Source of the DNA: Streptomyces sp. TSRI0107
Lineage (GTDB): Bacteria; Actinomycetota; Actinomycetes; Streptomycetales; Streptomycetaceae
Assembly (NCBI RefSeq): GCF_001905845.1
Contig: NZ_LIVZ01000014.1
Coordinates: forward strand, 248,001-312,000
Direction: 5' to 3'
DNA: 64,000 nucleotides
Shown: one piece after another, positions 8,190 to 16,458 of the stretch
How positions within the stretch are numbered: position 1 is the first letter of the stretch
Layout: the number at the start of each line of letters is the position of its first letter
Program-made: the position numbers and the translations under genes
The notes under the pieces: generated by a model
The model's database searches: none
Seen by the model: only the letters and a program-made list of their open reading frames with translations
Told to the model about the DNA's origin: nothing

Positions 8190-9253
8190 AGGCCCTGGTC
8201 CTGGCAGGTGGTACCGGCAGCAGACTGAGGCCGTTCACCCACACCGGCGCCAAGCAGCTGCTGCCCATCGCCAACAAGCCCGTGCTGTTCTACGCGCTGG
8301 AGTCCCTGGCCGCGGCGGGCATCCGGGAGGTCGGCGTCGTCGTGGGCGCGCACGGCCGGGAGATCCGCGAACTGACCGGAGACGGTGCCGCGTTCGGATT
8401 ACGCATCACCTACCTCCAGCAGCCCCGCCCGCTCGGTCTCGCCCACGCGGTGCGCATCGCCCGCGACTTCCTGGGCGACGACGACTTCCTGCTGTACCTG
8501 GGGGACAACTACCTCCCGCAGGGCGTCGCCGGCTTCGCCCGTCACTCCTCCGCCGACCCCGCGGCGGCCCGGCTGCTGCTCACCCCGGTCGCGGACCCGT
8601 CCGCCTTCGGCGTCGCCGAGGTCGACACGGAAGGGAACGTGCTGCGCCTGGAGGAGAAGCCCGACATCCCCCGCAGCTCCCTCGCGCTCATCGGCGTGTA
8701 CGCCTTCAGCCCCGCCGTGCACGAGGCCGTACGGGCCATCACCCCCTCCGCGCGCGGCGAGCTGGAGATCACCCATGCCGTGCAGTGGATGATCGACCAG
8801 GGCCTGCGGGTACGCGCCGAGACCACCACCCGGCCCTGGCGCGACACTGGCAGCGCGGAGGACATGCTGGAGGTCAACCGCCAGGTCCTGGACGGTCTTG
8901 AGGGCCGGATCGAGGGCAAGGTCGACGCGCACAGCACGCTGGTCGGCCGGGTCCGGGTGGCCGAAGGCGCGATCGTGCGGGGATCACGCGTCGTGGGCCC
9001 GGTGGTGATCGGCGCGGGTGCCGTCGTCAGCAACTCCAGCGTCGGCCCCTACACCTCCATCGGGGAGGACTGCCGGGTCGAGGACAGCGCCATCGAGTAC
9101 TCCGTCCTGCTGCGCGGCGCCCAGGTGGAGGGGGCGTCCCGCATCGAGGCCTCCCTCATCGGCCGCGGCGCCGTCGTAGGCCAGGCTCCCCGTCTTCCGC
9201 AGGCTCACCGGCTGGTGATCGGCGACCACAGCAAGGTGTATCTCACCCCATGA
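8186..9253 (+). CDS. rmlA: Glucose-1-phosphate thymidylyltransferase, long form
   Basis: The 355-residue enzyme converts glucose-1-phosphate and dTTP to dTDP-glucose. It starts VKALVLAGGTGSRLRPFTHT (nucleotide loop), with KQLLPIANKPVL, YLGDNYL and EEKPDIPRSSLA. A C-terminal left-handed beta-helix hexapeptide region makes it the long StrD/AcbA-like form rather than the short RmlA. GTG at 8186 has GGAGG 5 bases upstream and is in frame with the motifs. Codon 72 is TTA (8399-8401), a likely bldA target. Its stop overlaps rmlB. No rmlC or rmlD is nearby, so the product feeds something other than dTDP-rhamnose. Confidence 0.9.
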   Translation: MKALVLAGGTGSRLRPFTHTGAKQLLPIANKPVLFYALESLAAAGIREVGVVVGAHGREIRELTGDGAAFGLRITYLQQPRPLGLAHAVRIARDFLGDDDFLLYLGDNYLPQGVAGFARHSSADPAAARLLLTPVADPSAFGVAEVDTEGNVLRLEEKPDIPRSSLALIGVYAFSPAVHEAVRAITPSARGELEITHAVQWMIDQGLRVRAETTTRPWRDTGSAEDMLEVNRQVLDGLEGRIEGKVDAHSTLVGRVRVAEGAIVRGSRVVGPVVIGAGAVVSNSSVGPYTSIGEDCRVEDSAIEYSVLLRGAQVEGASRIEASLIGRGAVVGQAPRLPQAHRLVIGDHSKVYLTP

Positions 9254-10227
9254 CAACGAAGATCCTCGTCACCGGCGGAGCGGGCTTCATCGGCTCCGCC
9301 TACGTCCGCCACCTCCTGTCGCCCCAGGCGTCCGGCGGTGTCGCGGTGACCGTCCTCGACAAGCTCACCTACGCCGGCAGCCTCGCCCGCCTCGACGCGG
9401 TGCGCGGCCATCCCGGCCTCACCTTCGTCCAGGGCGACGTGTGCGACGTGCCGCTGGTGAACGCGCTGGCCGGACACCACGACCAGATCGTGCACTTCGC
9501 GGCCGAATCGCACGTCGACCGCTCCATCGCCGACAGCGGTGCCTTCACCCGCACCAACGTGCTGGGCACCCAGGTCCTGCTCGACGCCGCGCTCCGCCAC
9601 GGCGTGCGCACTTTCGTGCACGTCTCCACCGACGAGGTGTACGGCTCCCTCCCGCACGGGGCCGCCAGGGAGAGCGACCCCCTGCGCCCGACCTCGCCGT
9701 ACGCGGCGTCCAAGGCGGCCTCGGATCTCATCGCGCTGGCCCACCACCGCACGCACGGCCTGGACGTCCGGGTGACCCGCTGCTCCAACAACTTCGGCCC
9801 CCACCAGCATCCGGAGAAGCTCATCCCGCGCTTCCTGGCCCGGCTCCTGTCCGGTGGCACCGTTCCGCTCTACGGCGACGGGCGGCACGTGCGTGACTGG
9901 CTGCACGTCGACGACCACGTCCGGGCCGTCGAACTCGTCCGCGTGTCGGGCCGGCCGGGCGAGATCTACAACATCGGGGGCGGCACCTCGCTGCCCAACC
10001 TGGAGCTCACGCACCGGCTGCTCGCACTGTGCGGCGCGGGCCCGGAGCGGATCGTGCACGTCGAGAACCGCAAGGGGCACGACCGGCGTTACGCGGTCGA
10101 CCACAGCAAGATCACCGCCGAACTCGGTTACCGGCCGCGCACGGACTTCGCGGCCGCCCTGGCCGACACCGCGAGGTGGTACGAGCGCCACGCGGACTGG
10201 TGGCGTCCGCTGCTCGCCTCCGCGTGA
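9250..10227 (+). CDS. rmlB: dTDP-glucose 4,6-dehydratase
   Basis: The 325-residue extended SDR enzyme forms dTDP-4-keto-6-deoxyglucose. It shows VTGGAGFIGSAYVRHL (NAD loop), HFAAESHVDRSI, STDEVYGS (catalytic Asp-Glu pair), SPYAASKAASD (YxxxK) and RCSNNFGPHQHPEKLIP. The ATG overlaps the rmlA stop as ATGA. With the divergent class III aminotransferase it would supply a 4-amino-4,6-dideoxyglucose donor. A hairpin follows the stop and separates it from the convergent LacI gene. Confidence 0.93.
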   Translation: MTTKILVTGGAGFIGSAYVRHLLSPQASGGVAVTVLDKLTYAGSLARLDAVRGHPGLTFVQGDVCDVPLVNALAGHHDQIVHFAAESHVDRSIADSGAFTRTNVLGTQVLLDAALRHGVRTFVHVSTDEVYGSLPHGAARESDPLRPTSPYAASKAASDLIALAHHRTHGLDVRVTRCSNNFGPHQHPEKLIPRFLARLLSGGTVPLYGDGRHVRDWLHVDDHVRAVELVRVSGRPGEIYNIGGGTSLPNLELTHRLLALCGAGPERIVHVENRKGHDRRYAVDHSKITAELGYRPRTDFAAALADTARWYERHADWWRPLLASA

Positions 10228-10237
10228 GGGGCGGGGA

Positions 10238-10273
10238 CCGCCGGGCACCGGCCGGCACACCGGCGCCCGGCGG
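10238..10273. terminator. Bidirectional hairpin terminator between rmlB and LacI gene
   Basis: Arms at 10238-10251 and 10260-10273 (14 bp, one mismatch, 8-base loop) are GC-rich and lie between convergent genes. No T-run follows, as is usual in Streptomyces. Confidence 0.6.
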
Positions 10274-10302
10274 CAAGCCGGCTCCGGAGGCCGGCCGGCC
10301 GG

Positions 10303-11340
10303 TCAGCGTCCGTCCGCCGGGCGCTGCCCGCCCCGCGGGCCGGCGGCGGTGGACCCCCGGACCACCAGTTCCGGCATGAAGACGAACTCGGTGCGCGGCG
10401 GCGGCGTTCCGCCCATCTCCTCCAGCAGCGCGTTCACGGCGACCTGCCCCATCGCCTTGACGGGCTGTCTGATGGTCGTCAGGGGAGGGTCGGTGAAGGC
10501 GATGAGCGGCGAGTCGTCGAAGCCGACGACCGAGATGTCACCGGGAACCGTCAGACCCCTCTGGCGCGCCGCCCGGACGGCGCCGAGGGCCATCATGTCG
10601 CTGGCGCACATGACGGCCGTACAGCCTTTGCCGATCAGCGCGGACGCCGCGGCCTGCCCTCCCTCCAGGGAGAACAGCGAGTGCTCGACCAGCTCCTGGG
10701 ACTCCTCCGCCGGCAGCCCCAGGTGCTCCCGCATGCCCATGCGGAATCCCTCGAGCTTGCGCTGCACCGGCACGAAGCGTTCCGGTCCGAGCGCGAGCCC
10801 GATGCGTTCGTGTCCCAGCTCGGCCAGGTGCGCCACGGCCAGGCGCATCGCGGCCCGGTCGTCGGGCGAGACGAACGGCGCCTCGATCGCGGGGGAGAAC
10901 CCGTTGACGAGCACGAAGGGCACGTGCTGTTCGTGCAGCCGGGCGTACCGGCCGGTGTCGGCGGTGGTGTCGGCGTGCAGTCCGGAGACGAAGACGATGC
11001 CGGACACCCCGCGGCTCACGAGCATCTCCGTGAGTTCGTCCTCGGTCGACCCTCCCGGTGTCTGCGTGGCCAGCACGGGGGTGTACCCCTGACGCGTCAG
11101 CGCCTGCCCCATGACCTCGGCCAGCGCGGGGAAGACGGGGTTGTCCAGCTCCGGTGTGATCAGGCCGACCAGCTCGGCGCGGCGCTGCCGCGGCGGGAAC
11201 TCGTAGCCCAGCGCGTCGAGTGCGGCGAGCACGGAATCGCGGGTGTCGGTGGCCACGCCACGCGCACCGTTGAGCACGCGGCTGACCGTGGCCTTGCTGA
11301 CGCCCGCCCGGGCTGCGATCTCGGCGAGCCGCATGGTCAT
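10303..11340 (-). CDS. malR: LacI-family regulator of maltose genes (MalR-like)
   Basis: The 345-residue repressor has an N-terminal helix-turn-helix (RLAEIAARAGVSKATVSRVLNG), a hinge, and a periplasmic-binding-like sugar domain with GFDDSPLIAFTDPPLTTIRQP near the end. It diverges from malE, the arrangement of malR-malEFG in streptomycetes, where MalR represses the maltose operon. Start ATG at 11340; another ATG two codons in is possible. The intergenic operator-like sequence (11391-11422) would serve both directions. It is strongly similar to the second LacI protein at 16455-17504. Confidence 0.85.
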   Translation of the reverse strand: MTMRLAEIAARAGVSKATVSRVLNGARGVATDTRDSVLAALDALGYEFPPRQRRAELVGLITPELDNPVFPALAEVMGQALTRQGYTPVLATQTPGGSTEDELTEMLVSRGVSGIVFVSGLHADTTADTGRYARLHEQHVPFVLVNGFSPAIEAPFVSPDDRAAMRLAVAHLAELGHERIGLALGPERFVPVQRKLEGFRMGMREHLGLPAEESQELVEHSLFSLEGGQAAASALIGKGCTAVMCASDMMALGAVRAARQRGLTVPGDISVVGFDDSPLIAFTDPPLTTIRQPVKAMGQVAVNALLEEMGGTPPPRTEFVFMPELVVRGSTAAGPRGGQRPADGR

Positions 11341-11390
11341 GGCACCGCACTTTACCCGCCGGCCGTGAGCGCTGTGCCCACCGCGACAAT

Positions 11391-11422
11391 GGCTGAAAAC
11401 ACTTGCAGCAATTTGCCGCAAC
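11391..11422. promoter_or_regulatory. Operator-like sequence in malR-malE gap
   Basis: GGCTGAAAACACTTGCAG begins at 11391, followed by a second TTGC-rich half (TTTGCCGCAAC) ending at 11422. The CTGAAAaC..CTTG order matches sites at 17674 and 28737. Candidate MalR binding site; no experiment is available here. Confidence 0.5.
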
Positions 11423-11541
11423 GTCTTTCGCCGCCTTTTCGACCCTGTTACGTTCCTGGCAACCCCGGCGCCGCGCGGACGCGGTTGGCGTGAGGCGTTC
11501 ATGCCTCCGCCCAATTCCGGGATCACTCATGGGAGTTCACA

Positions 11542-12816
11542 ATGCGGCGTGGCATTGCGGCCACCGCGCTGGTCGCGGCGCTGGCCATGACGGCTTCGGC
11601 ATGTGGCGGGGACGACGACGGCCAGACCGGTGCCGGCGGAGCCGGCAAGGAGCTTTCGGGAACCGTCACCTTCTGGGACACCTCGAACGAGGCGGAGAAG
11701 GCGACCTACCAGGCCCTCGCGGAAGGCTTCGAGAAGGAGCACCCGAAGGTCGACGTCAAGTACGTCAACGTCCCGTTCGGGGAGGCGAACGCCAAGTTCA
11801 AGAACGCGGCGGGCGGCAACTCCGGTGCTCCGGACGTGATGCGTACGGAGGTGGCCTGGGTCGCGGACTTCGCCAGCATCGGCTACCTCGCCCCGCTCGA
11901 CGGCACGACCGCCCTCGACGACGAGTCCGACTACCTCCCGCAGGCCGCGGCCAGCACCAAGTACCAGGGGAAGACCTACGCGGTCCCGCAGGTGATCGAC
12001 ACCCTGGCGCTCTTCTACAACAAGGAGTTGCTGAAGAAGGCCGGTGCCGAGGTGCCCGGTTCCGTCACCGAGCTGAAGACGGCCGCCGCCGAGATCACCG
12101 AGAAGACCGGCGCGACGGGCCTCTACCTGCGAGGCGACGACCCGTACTGGTTCCTGCCCTACCTCTACGGCGAGGGCGGCGACCTGGTCGACGAGAAGAG
12201 CAAGACCGTCACGGTCGACGACAAGCCCGGCGTGGAGGCGTACCGGGTCATCAAGGACCTCGTGGACAGCAAGGCGGCCATCACGGACGCGTCCGACGGC
12301 TGGAACAACATGCAGAACGCCTTCAAGTCGGGCAAGGTCGCCATGATGCTCAACGGCCCGTGGGCCATCGAGGACGTCAGGGCGGGGGCGCGGTTCAAGG
12401 ACGCCGGCAACCTCGGCGTCGCCCCCGTCCCGGCCGGCAGCGCCGGGCAGGGATCCCCCCAGGGCGGCTGGAACCTCTCGGTGTACGCGGGCTCGAAGAA
12501 CCTCGACGCCTCCTACGCCTTCGTGAAGTACATGAGTTCGGCCGAGGTGCAGCGGCAGACCACCGAGAAGCTGAGCCTGCTGCCCACCCGCAAGTCCGTC
12601 TACGAGGTGCCGGCCGTCGCGGACAACGAGATGGTGAAGTTCTTCAAGCCGGCGGTCGACAAGGCCGTGGAACGGCCGTGGATCGCCGAGGGCAACGCCC
12701 TCTTCGAGCCGATCCGGCTGCAGATGGCCAAGGTGCTGGCCGGTGAGACCAGCCCGGACAAGGCGGCCGCGGACACCGGCGACGCCTATCGCAAGCTGCT
12801 CAAGGACTACAAGTAG
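11542..12816 (+). CDS. malE: Maltose/maltodextrin-binding lipoprotein
   Basis: The 424-residue extracellular binding protein of a sugar ABC importer has a lipoprotein signal with lipobox ASAC (Cys about residue 21), then SGTVTFWDTSNEAEKATYQ, typical of family 1 solute-binding proteins. SD GGGAG is 6 bases before the ATG. malF and malG follow on the same strand; no ATPase gene is present, consistent with a shared MsiK-type ATPase elsewhere. Substrate is inferred from the neighbours (LacI regulators, alpha-glucosidase, amylases). Confidence 0.9.
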   Translation: MRRGIAATALVAALAMTASACGGDDDGQTGAGGAGKELSGTVTFWDTSNEAEKATYQALAEGFEKEHPKVDVKYVNVPFGEANAKFKNAAGGNSGAPDVMRTEVAWVADFASIGYLAPLDGTTALDDESDYLPQAAASTKYQGKTYAVPQVIDTLALFYNKELLKKAGAEVPGSVTELKTAAAEITEKTGATGLYLRGDDPYWFLPYLYGEGGDLVDEKSKTVTVDDKPGVEAYRVIKDLVDSKAAITDASDGWNNMQNAFKSGKVAMMLNGPWAIEDVRAGARFKDAGNLGVAPVPAGSAGQGSPQGGWNLSVYAGSKNLDASYAFVKYMSSAEVQRQTTEKLSLLPTRKSVYEVPAVADNEMVKFFKPAVDKAVERPWIAEGNALFEPIRLQMAKVLAGETSPDKAAADTGDAYRKLLKDYK

Positions 12817-12839
12817 GCCACGGGGAGACTGACCGACCA

Positions 12840-13862
12840 ATGGCTGTCGAGACCAGCCAGTCGGTGACGAAGGCCGCGGGCACACCGGGTGCCCGCGGCC
12901 GGGGCCACCGCACTGACCACAAGACCCCCAAGCCCCCCGGGCGGCTGCGCAAAGCCCTGGCCACCCACTGGTACGCCTGGAGCATGGTCGCCCCCGTGGT
13001 GATCGTGATCGGCGTGATCATCGGATACCCCCTCGCGCGCGGCGTCTGGCTGTCCTTCACCGACGCCGACGAGGCCAACGTCGAACGCACCATCGGCGTC
13101 AACCACATTCCCGCCACCTACGAACACGTCGGTCTCGACAACTACCGGGCGATCCTCGGCGACGGCGTCTTCTGGGACCGGCTCGGCTGGACCGTGCTGT
13201 GGACGGTCAGCTGTGTGGCGCTCTCCTTCGCCCTCGGCCTGGCACTGGCCGTCATGCTCAACCGCACCTTCAAGGGCCGCACCCTGTACCGCACGGCACT
13301 GATCCTGCCCTGGGCGGTGCCGGCGTTCGTCTCCGTGTTCACCTGGCGCCTGCTGTTCAACGAACGCAGCGGCCTGTTCAACGAACTGCTCACCGGCGCC
13401 GGTTTCGACCGGATCTCCTGGCTGAACGACCCGACCTGGGCGAAGATCTCCGTCATCGCGGTGAACGTCTGGGTAGGCGTGCCGTTCATGCTGATCGCCC
13501 TCCTCGGCGGCCTGCAGTCCATCCCCGCGGAGCTCTACGAGGCGGCGGAGATGGACGGGGCGAGTCCCTGGCAGCGTTTCCGCCACATCACCCTGCCGGG
13601 GCTGCGGTCCGTCTCGAGCACGGTCATCCTGCTCAGCACCATCTGGACCTTCAACATGTTCCCGGTCATCTTCCTGCTGACCCGGGGCGGGCCGGGTGAC
13701 GCCACAGAGATCCTGGTGACGTACGCCTACCGTCTGTCCTTCGTCATCAGCCCGCGCGACTACTCGACGTCCGCCGCCTGGGGCGTGCTGATCCTGCTCC
13801 TCCTGGCACTCGTCACGGCGGCCTACCGCCGCGCACTGCGCAAGCAGGGAGACACCTGGTGA
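12840..13862 (+). CDS. malF: Maltose ABC transporter permease
   Basis: The 340-residue membrane protein has six hydrophobic segments. The EAA loop, EAAEMDGASPWQRFRHITLPGL, contacts the ATPase. The N-terminus (WYAWSMVAPVVIVIGVIIGYPLARG) and LPWAVPAFVSVFTW fit MalF-type permeases without the large periplasmic domain of enterobacteria. It lies 23 bases after malE, and its stop overlaps the malG start as GTGA. Confidence 0.9.
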   Translation: MAVETSQSVTKAAGTPGARGRGHRTDHKTPKPPGRLRKALATHWYAWSMVAPVVIVIGVIIGYPLARGVWLSFTDADEANVERTIGVNHIPATYEHVGLDNYRAILGDGVFWDRLGWTVLWTVSCVALSFALGLALAVMLNRTFKGRTLYRTALILPWAVPAFVSVFTWRLLFNERSGLFNELLTGAGFDRISWLNDPTWAKISVIAVNVWVGVPFMLIALLGGLQSIPAELYEAAEMDGASPWQRFRHITLPGLRSVSSTVILLSTIWTFNMFPVIFLLTRGGPGDATEILVTYAYRLSFVISPRDYSTSAAWGVLILLLLALVTAAYRRALRKQGDTW

Positions 13863-14743
13863 CCGACACGACCGCGCACATCTCCGCCGGCACCGAGCCG
13901 CACGGCCCCGTGCGCAAGCGCGGCGACCGGAGCCCGCTCGCCTCACTCGGACTGCACCTGACACTGCTGGCCGCCTCCGTCGTCGCGGTCTTCCCCCCGC
14001 TGTGGCTGCTCGTCACCTCCTTCAAGCCGAAGACCGAGGCGTTCGACACCTCGCTCGTCAAGGACTTCACGCTCGGCAACTACAGCCACGTCGTACGCGA
14101 CACCGACTTCCTGTCGTGGCTGCAGAACTCGGTGATCGTCGTCGGCCTGACCACGCTGATCGGCGTCTTCATCTCCGCCACCACCGGTTACGCGGTGAGC
14201 CGCTTCCGCTTCCCCGGCATGCGCCCCCTGATGTGGATGCTGCTGCTCACCCAGATGTTCCCGGTCGCGGTGCTCATCGTGCCGCTGTACAACCTGCTCG
14301 CCGACCTCGGGCTGCTCAACCAGCCGGTCGGCCTCGTCGTCACCTACCTCACCGTCGCCGTGCCGTTCTGCGCCTGGATGATGAAGGGCTACTTCGACGG
14401 CATCCCGGTCGAGATCGACGAGGCCGGCCGGGTCGACGGACTCAACCCGTTCGGAACCTTCTGGCGGCTGGTGCTGCCGCTGGCCAGGCCGGGGCTCGCC
14501 GTCACCGCCTTCTACACCTTCATCACCGGGTGGGCGGAAGTGGCCTACGCGTCCGCCTTCATGACCGGTGAGGAGAACCTCACGCTCGCCGGAGGCCTCC
14601 AGACGTTCGTCAACCAGTACACGAGCGACTGGGGTGCGCTGACGGCCGCCGCCGTGATCATCGCGGTGCCCGCCGCCATCGTCTTCGGTCTCGTCGCGCG
14701 CCACCTCGTCTCCGGCCTCACCGCAGGCGCCACCAAGTCCTGA
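13859..14743 (+). CDS. malG: Maltose ABC transporter permease
   Basis: The 294-residue membrane protein ends the importer. It carries LLLTQMFPVAVLIVPLYNLL and the EAA loop (EIDEAGRVDGLNPFGTFWRLVLPLARPG). The GTG start is coupled to the malF stop. An alpha-glucosidase gene follows after 29 bases, so the operon imports maltodextrins and then hydrolyses them in the cytoplasm. Confidence 0.9.
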   Translation: MTDTTAHISAGTEPHGPVRKRGDRSPLASLGLHLTLLAASVVAVFPPLWLLVTSFKPKTEAFDTSLVKDFTLGNYSHVVRDTDFLSWLQNSVIVVGLTTLIGVFISATTGYAVSRFRFPGMRPLMWMLLLTQMFPVAVLIVPLYNLLADLGLLNQPVGLVVTYLTVAVPFCAWMMKGYFDGIPVEIDEAGRVDGLNPFGTFWRLVLPLARPGLAVTAFYTFITGWAEVAYASAFMTGEENLTLAGGLQTFVNQYTSDWGALTAAAVIIAVPAAIVFGLVARHLVSGLTAGATKS

Positions 14744-14772
14744 CCGTCCCCCCCCATAGCAGGCAGGAATCC

Positions 14773-16458
14773 ATGACCCAGTACCTTGCCGAACCCGGCA
14801 CCCGCACCCGACCCCCCGGCCCCGGCGAGCGCCCGGGCTGGTGGCGGGACGCCGTGATCTACCAGGTCTACCCCCGCAGCTTCGCCGACAGCGACGGCGA
14901 CGGGGTGGGCGACCTCCAGGGCATCCGCTCCCGGCTGCCGTATCTGAGGGACCTCGGCGTCGACGCCGTCTGGCTCAGCCCCTTCTACGTCTCACCCCAG
15001 GCCGACGGCGGTTACGACGTCGCCGACTACCGGGCGGTCGACCCCATGTTCGGCACGCTGCTCGACGCGGACGAACTGATCCGGGACGCGCACGCCCTGG
15101 GACTGCGCGTGATCGTCGACGTGGTCCCCAACCACTGTTCCGACCAGCACGACTGGTTCCGGCGCGCTCTGCGCGAGGGCCCCGGCTCCCCGCTGCGCGA
15201 CCGCTTCCACTTCCGCCCCGGACGCGGACCCGCGGGGGAGGCTCCCCCCAACGACTGGGAGTCCATCTTCGGCGGCCCCGCCTGGACGCGCACCGAGAAC
15301 CCGGACGGCACGCCGGGGGAGTGGTACCTCCACCTCTTCGCTCCCGAGCAGCCCGACTTCAACTGGGAGAACCCTGCCGTCCGGGACGAGTTCCGCTCCG
15401 TGCTGCGGTACTGGCTCGACATGGGCGTCGACGGCTTCCGGATCGACGTCGCCCACGGCCTGGTCAAGGCCGCGGGACTGCCCGACATGGGCCGTACCGG
15501 ACAGTTGCAGCTGCTGGGCACCCAGTCGCTGCCCTTCTTCGACCAGGACGGCGTGCACGAGATCTACCGGTCGTGGCGCAGGATTCTCGACGAGTACCCG
15601 GGTGAGCGCATCGGTGTCGCCGAGGCGTGGACGCCCAGTGCCGAACGTACGGCGCACTACCTGCGGGCGGACGAGCTGCACCAGGCGTTCAACTTCCACT
15701 ATCTGGGTGCCGGCTGGGACGCCGGGGCGCTGCGCCGGGCGATCGACGAATGCCTGGACGCCATGCGCCCGGTGGGCGCGCCCAGCACCTGGGTGCTGTC
15801 CAACCACGACGTGGTCCGGCACGCCACGCGCCTCGCCGTGGGCAGCCCCGAGCAGGGGCTGCGCCGGGCCCGCGCGGCGACGCTGCTGATGCTGGCCCTG
15901 CCCGGGTCCGCCTACCTCTACCAGGGTGAGGAGCTCGGCCTGCCGGAGGTGACCGAGCTGCCGGACGAGGTGCGACAGGACCCCTCGTTCTTCCGGGACA
16001 ACGGGCAGGACGGGCTGCGTGACGGCTGCCGGGTGCCGATCCCGTGGTCGGGGACCGAGGCGCCGTACGGCTTCGGGCCCGTCGCGGGCGGACCGAGCTG
16101 GCTGCCGCAGCCGGAGAGCTGGAGGCATCTGTCGGTCGAGGCACAGTCCGGTGACCCCGGGTCGACGCTGGAGCTCTACCGCAGCGCCCTGGCCCTGCGC
16201 CGGGAGCATCCCGCGCTCGGTGCCGGAGACGGCGTCGAGTGGCTGGAGGCCCCCGAAGGCGTCCTCGCCTTCCGTCGCACCGCGCGGGGCCCGGGCGACG
16301 GACGCCGCGACGGCGACCTGATCTGCACCGTGAACCTGACCGGCGCGCCGGTGCGGTGGACCGTGCCGGGGCGGCCGCTGCTCAGCAGCCGCGAGCCGGT
16401 GCCCGAGGGCGACGCGGCCGAGCTTCCCGCGGACAGCACCGTCTGGTGGGCGGTGTGA
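14773..16458 (+). CDS. GH13 alpha-glucosidase (intracellular)
   Basis: The 561-residue GH13 enzyme has no signal peptide and starts WWRDAVIYQVYPRSFADSDGDGVGDLQGI, as in alpha-glucosidases and oligo-1,6-glucosidases. Conserved regions are DVVPNH, GFRIDVAHG (nucleophile Asp), GVAEAW (acid Glu) and LSNHDVVRH (transition-state Asp). It probably hydrolyses imported maltodextrins to glucose. Its stop overlaps the start of the second LacI gene as GTGA, joining it to the malEFG operon. Exact linkage preference (alpha-1,4 versus 1,6) cannot be read with certainty. Confidence 0.88.
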   Translation: MTQYLAEPGTRTRPPGPGERPGWWRDAVIYQVYPRSFADSDGDGVGDLQGIRSRLPYLRDLGVDAVWLSPFYVSPQADGGYDVADYRAVDPMFGTLLDADELIRDAHALGLRVIVDVVPNHCSDQHDWFRRALREGPGSPLRDRFHFRPGRGPAGEAPPNDWESIFGGPAWTRTENPDGTPGEWYLHLFAPEQPDFNWENPAVRDEFRSVLRYWLDMGVDGFRIDVAHGLVKAAGLPDMGRTGQLQLLGTQSLPFFDQDGVHEIYRSWRRILDEYPGERIGVAEAWTPSAERTAHYLRADELHQAFNFHYLGAGWDAGALRRAIDECLDAMRPVGAPSTWVLSNHDVVRHATRLAVGSPEQGLRRARAATLLMLALPGSAYLYQGEELGLPEVTELPDEVRQDPSFFRDNGQDGLRDGCRVPIPWSGTEAPYGFGPVAGGPSWLPQPESWRHLSVEAQSGDPGSTLELYRSALALRREHPALGAGDGVEWLEAPEGVLAFRRTARGPGDGRRDGDLICTVNLTGAPVRWTVPGRPLLSSREPVPEGDAAELPADSTVWWAV

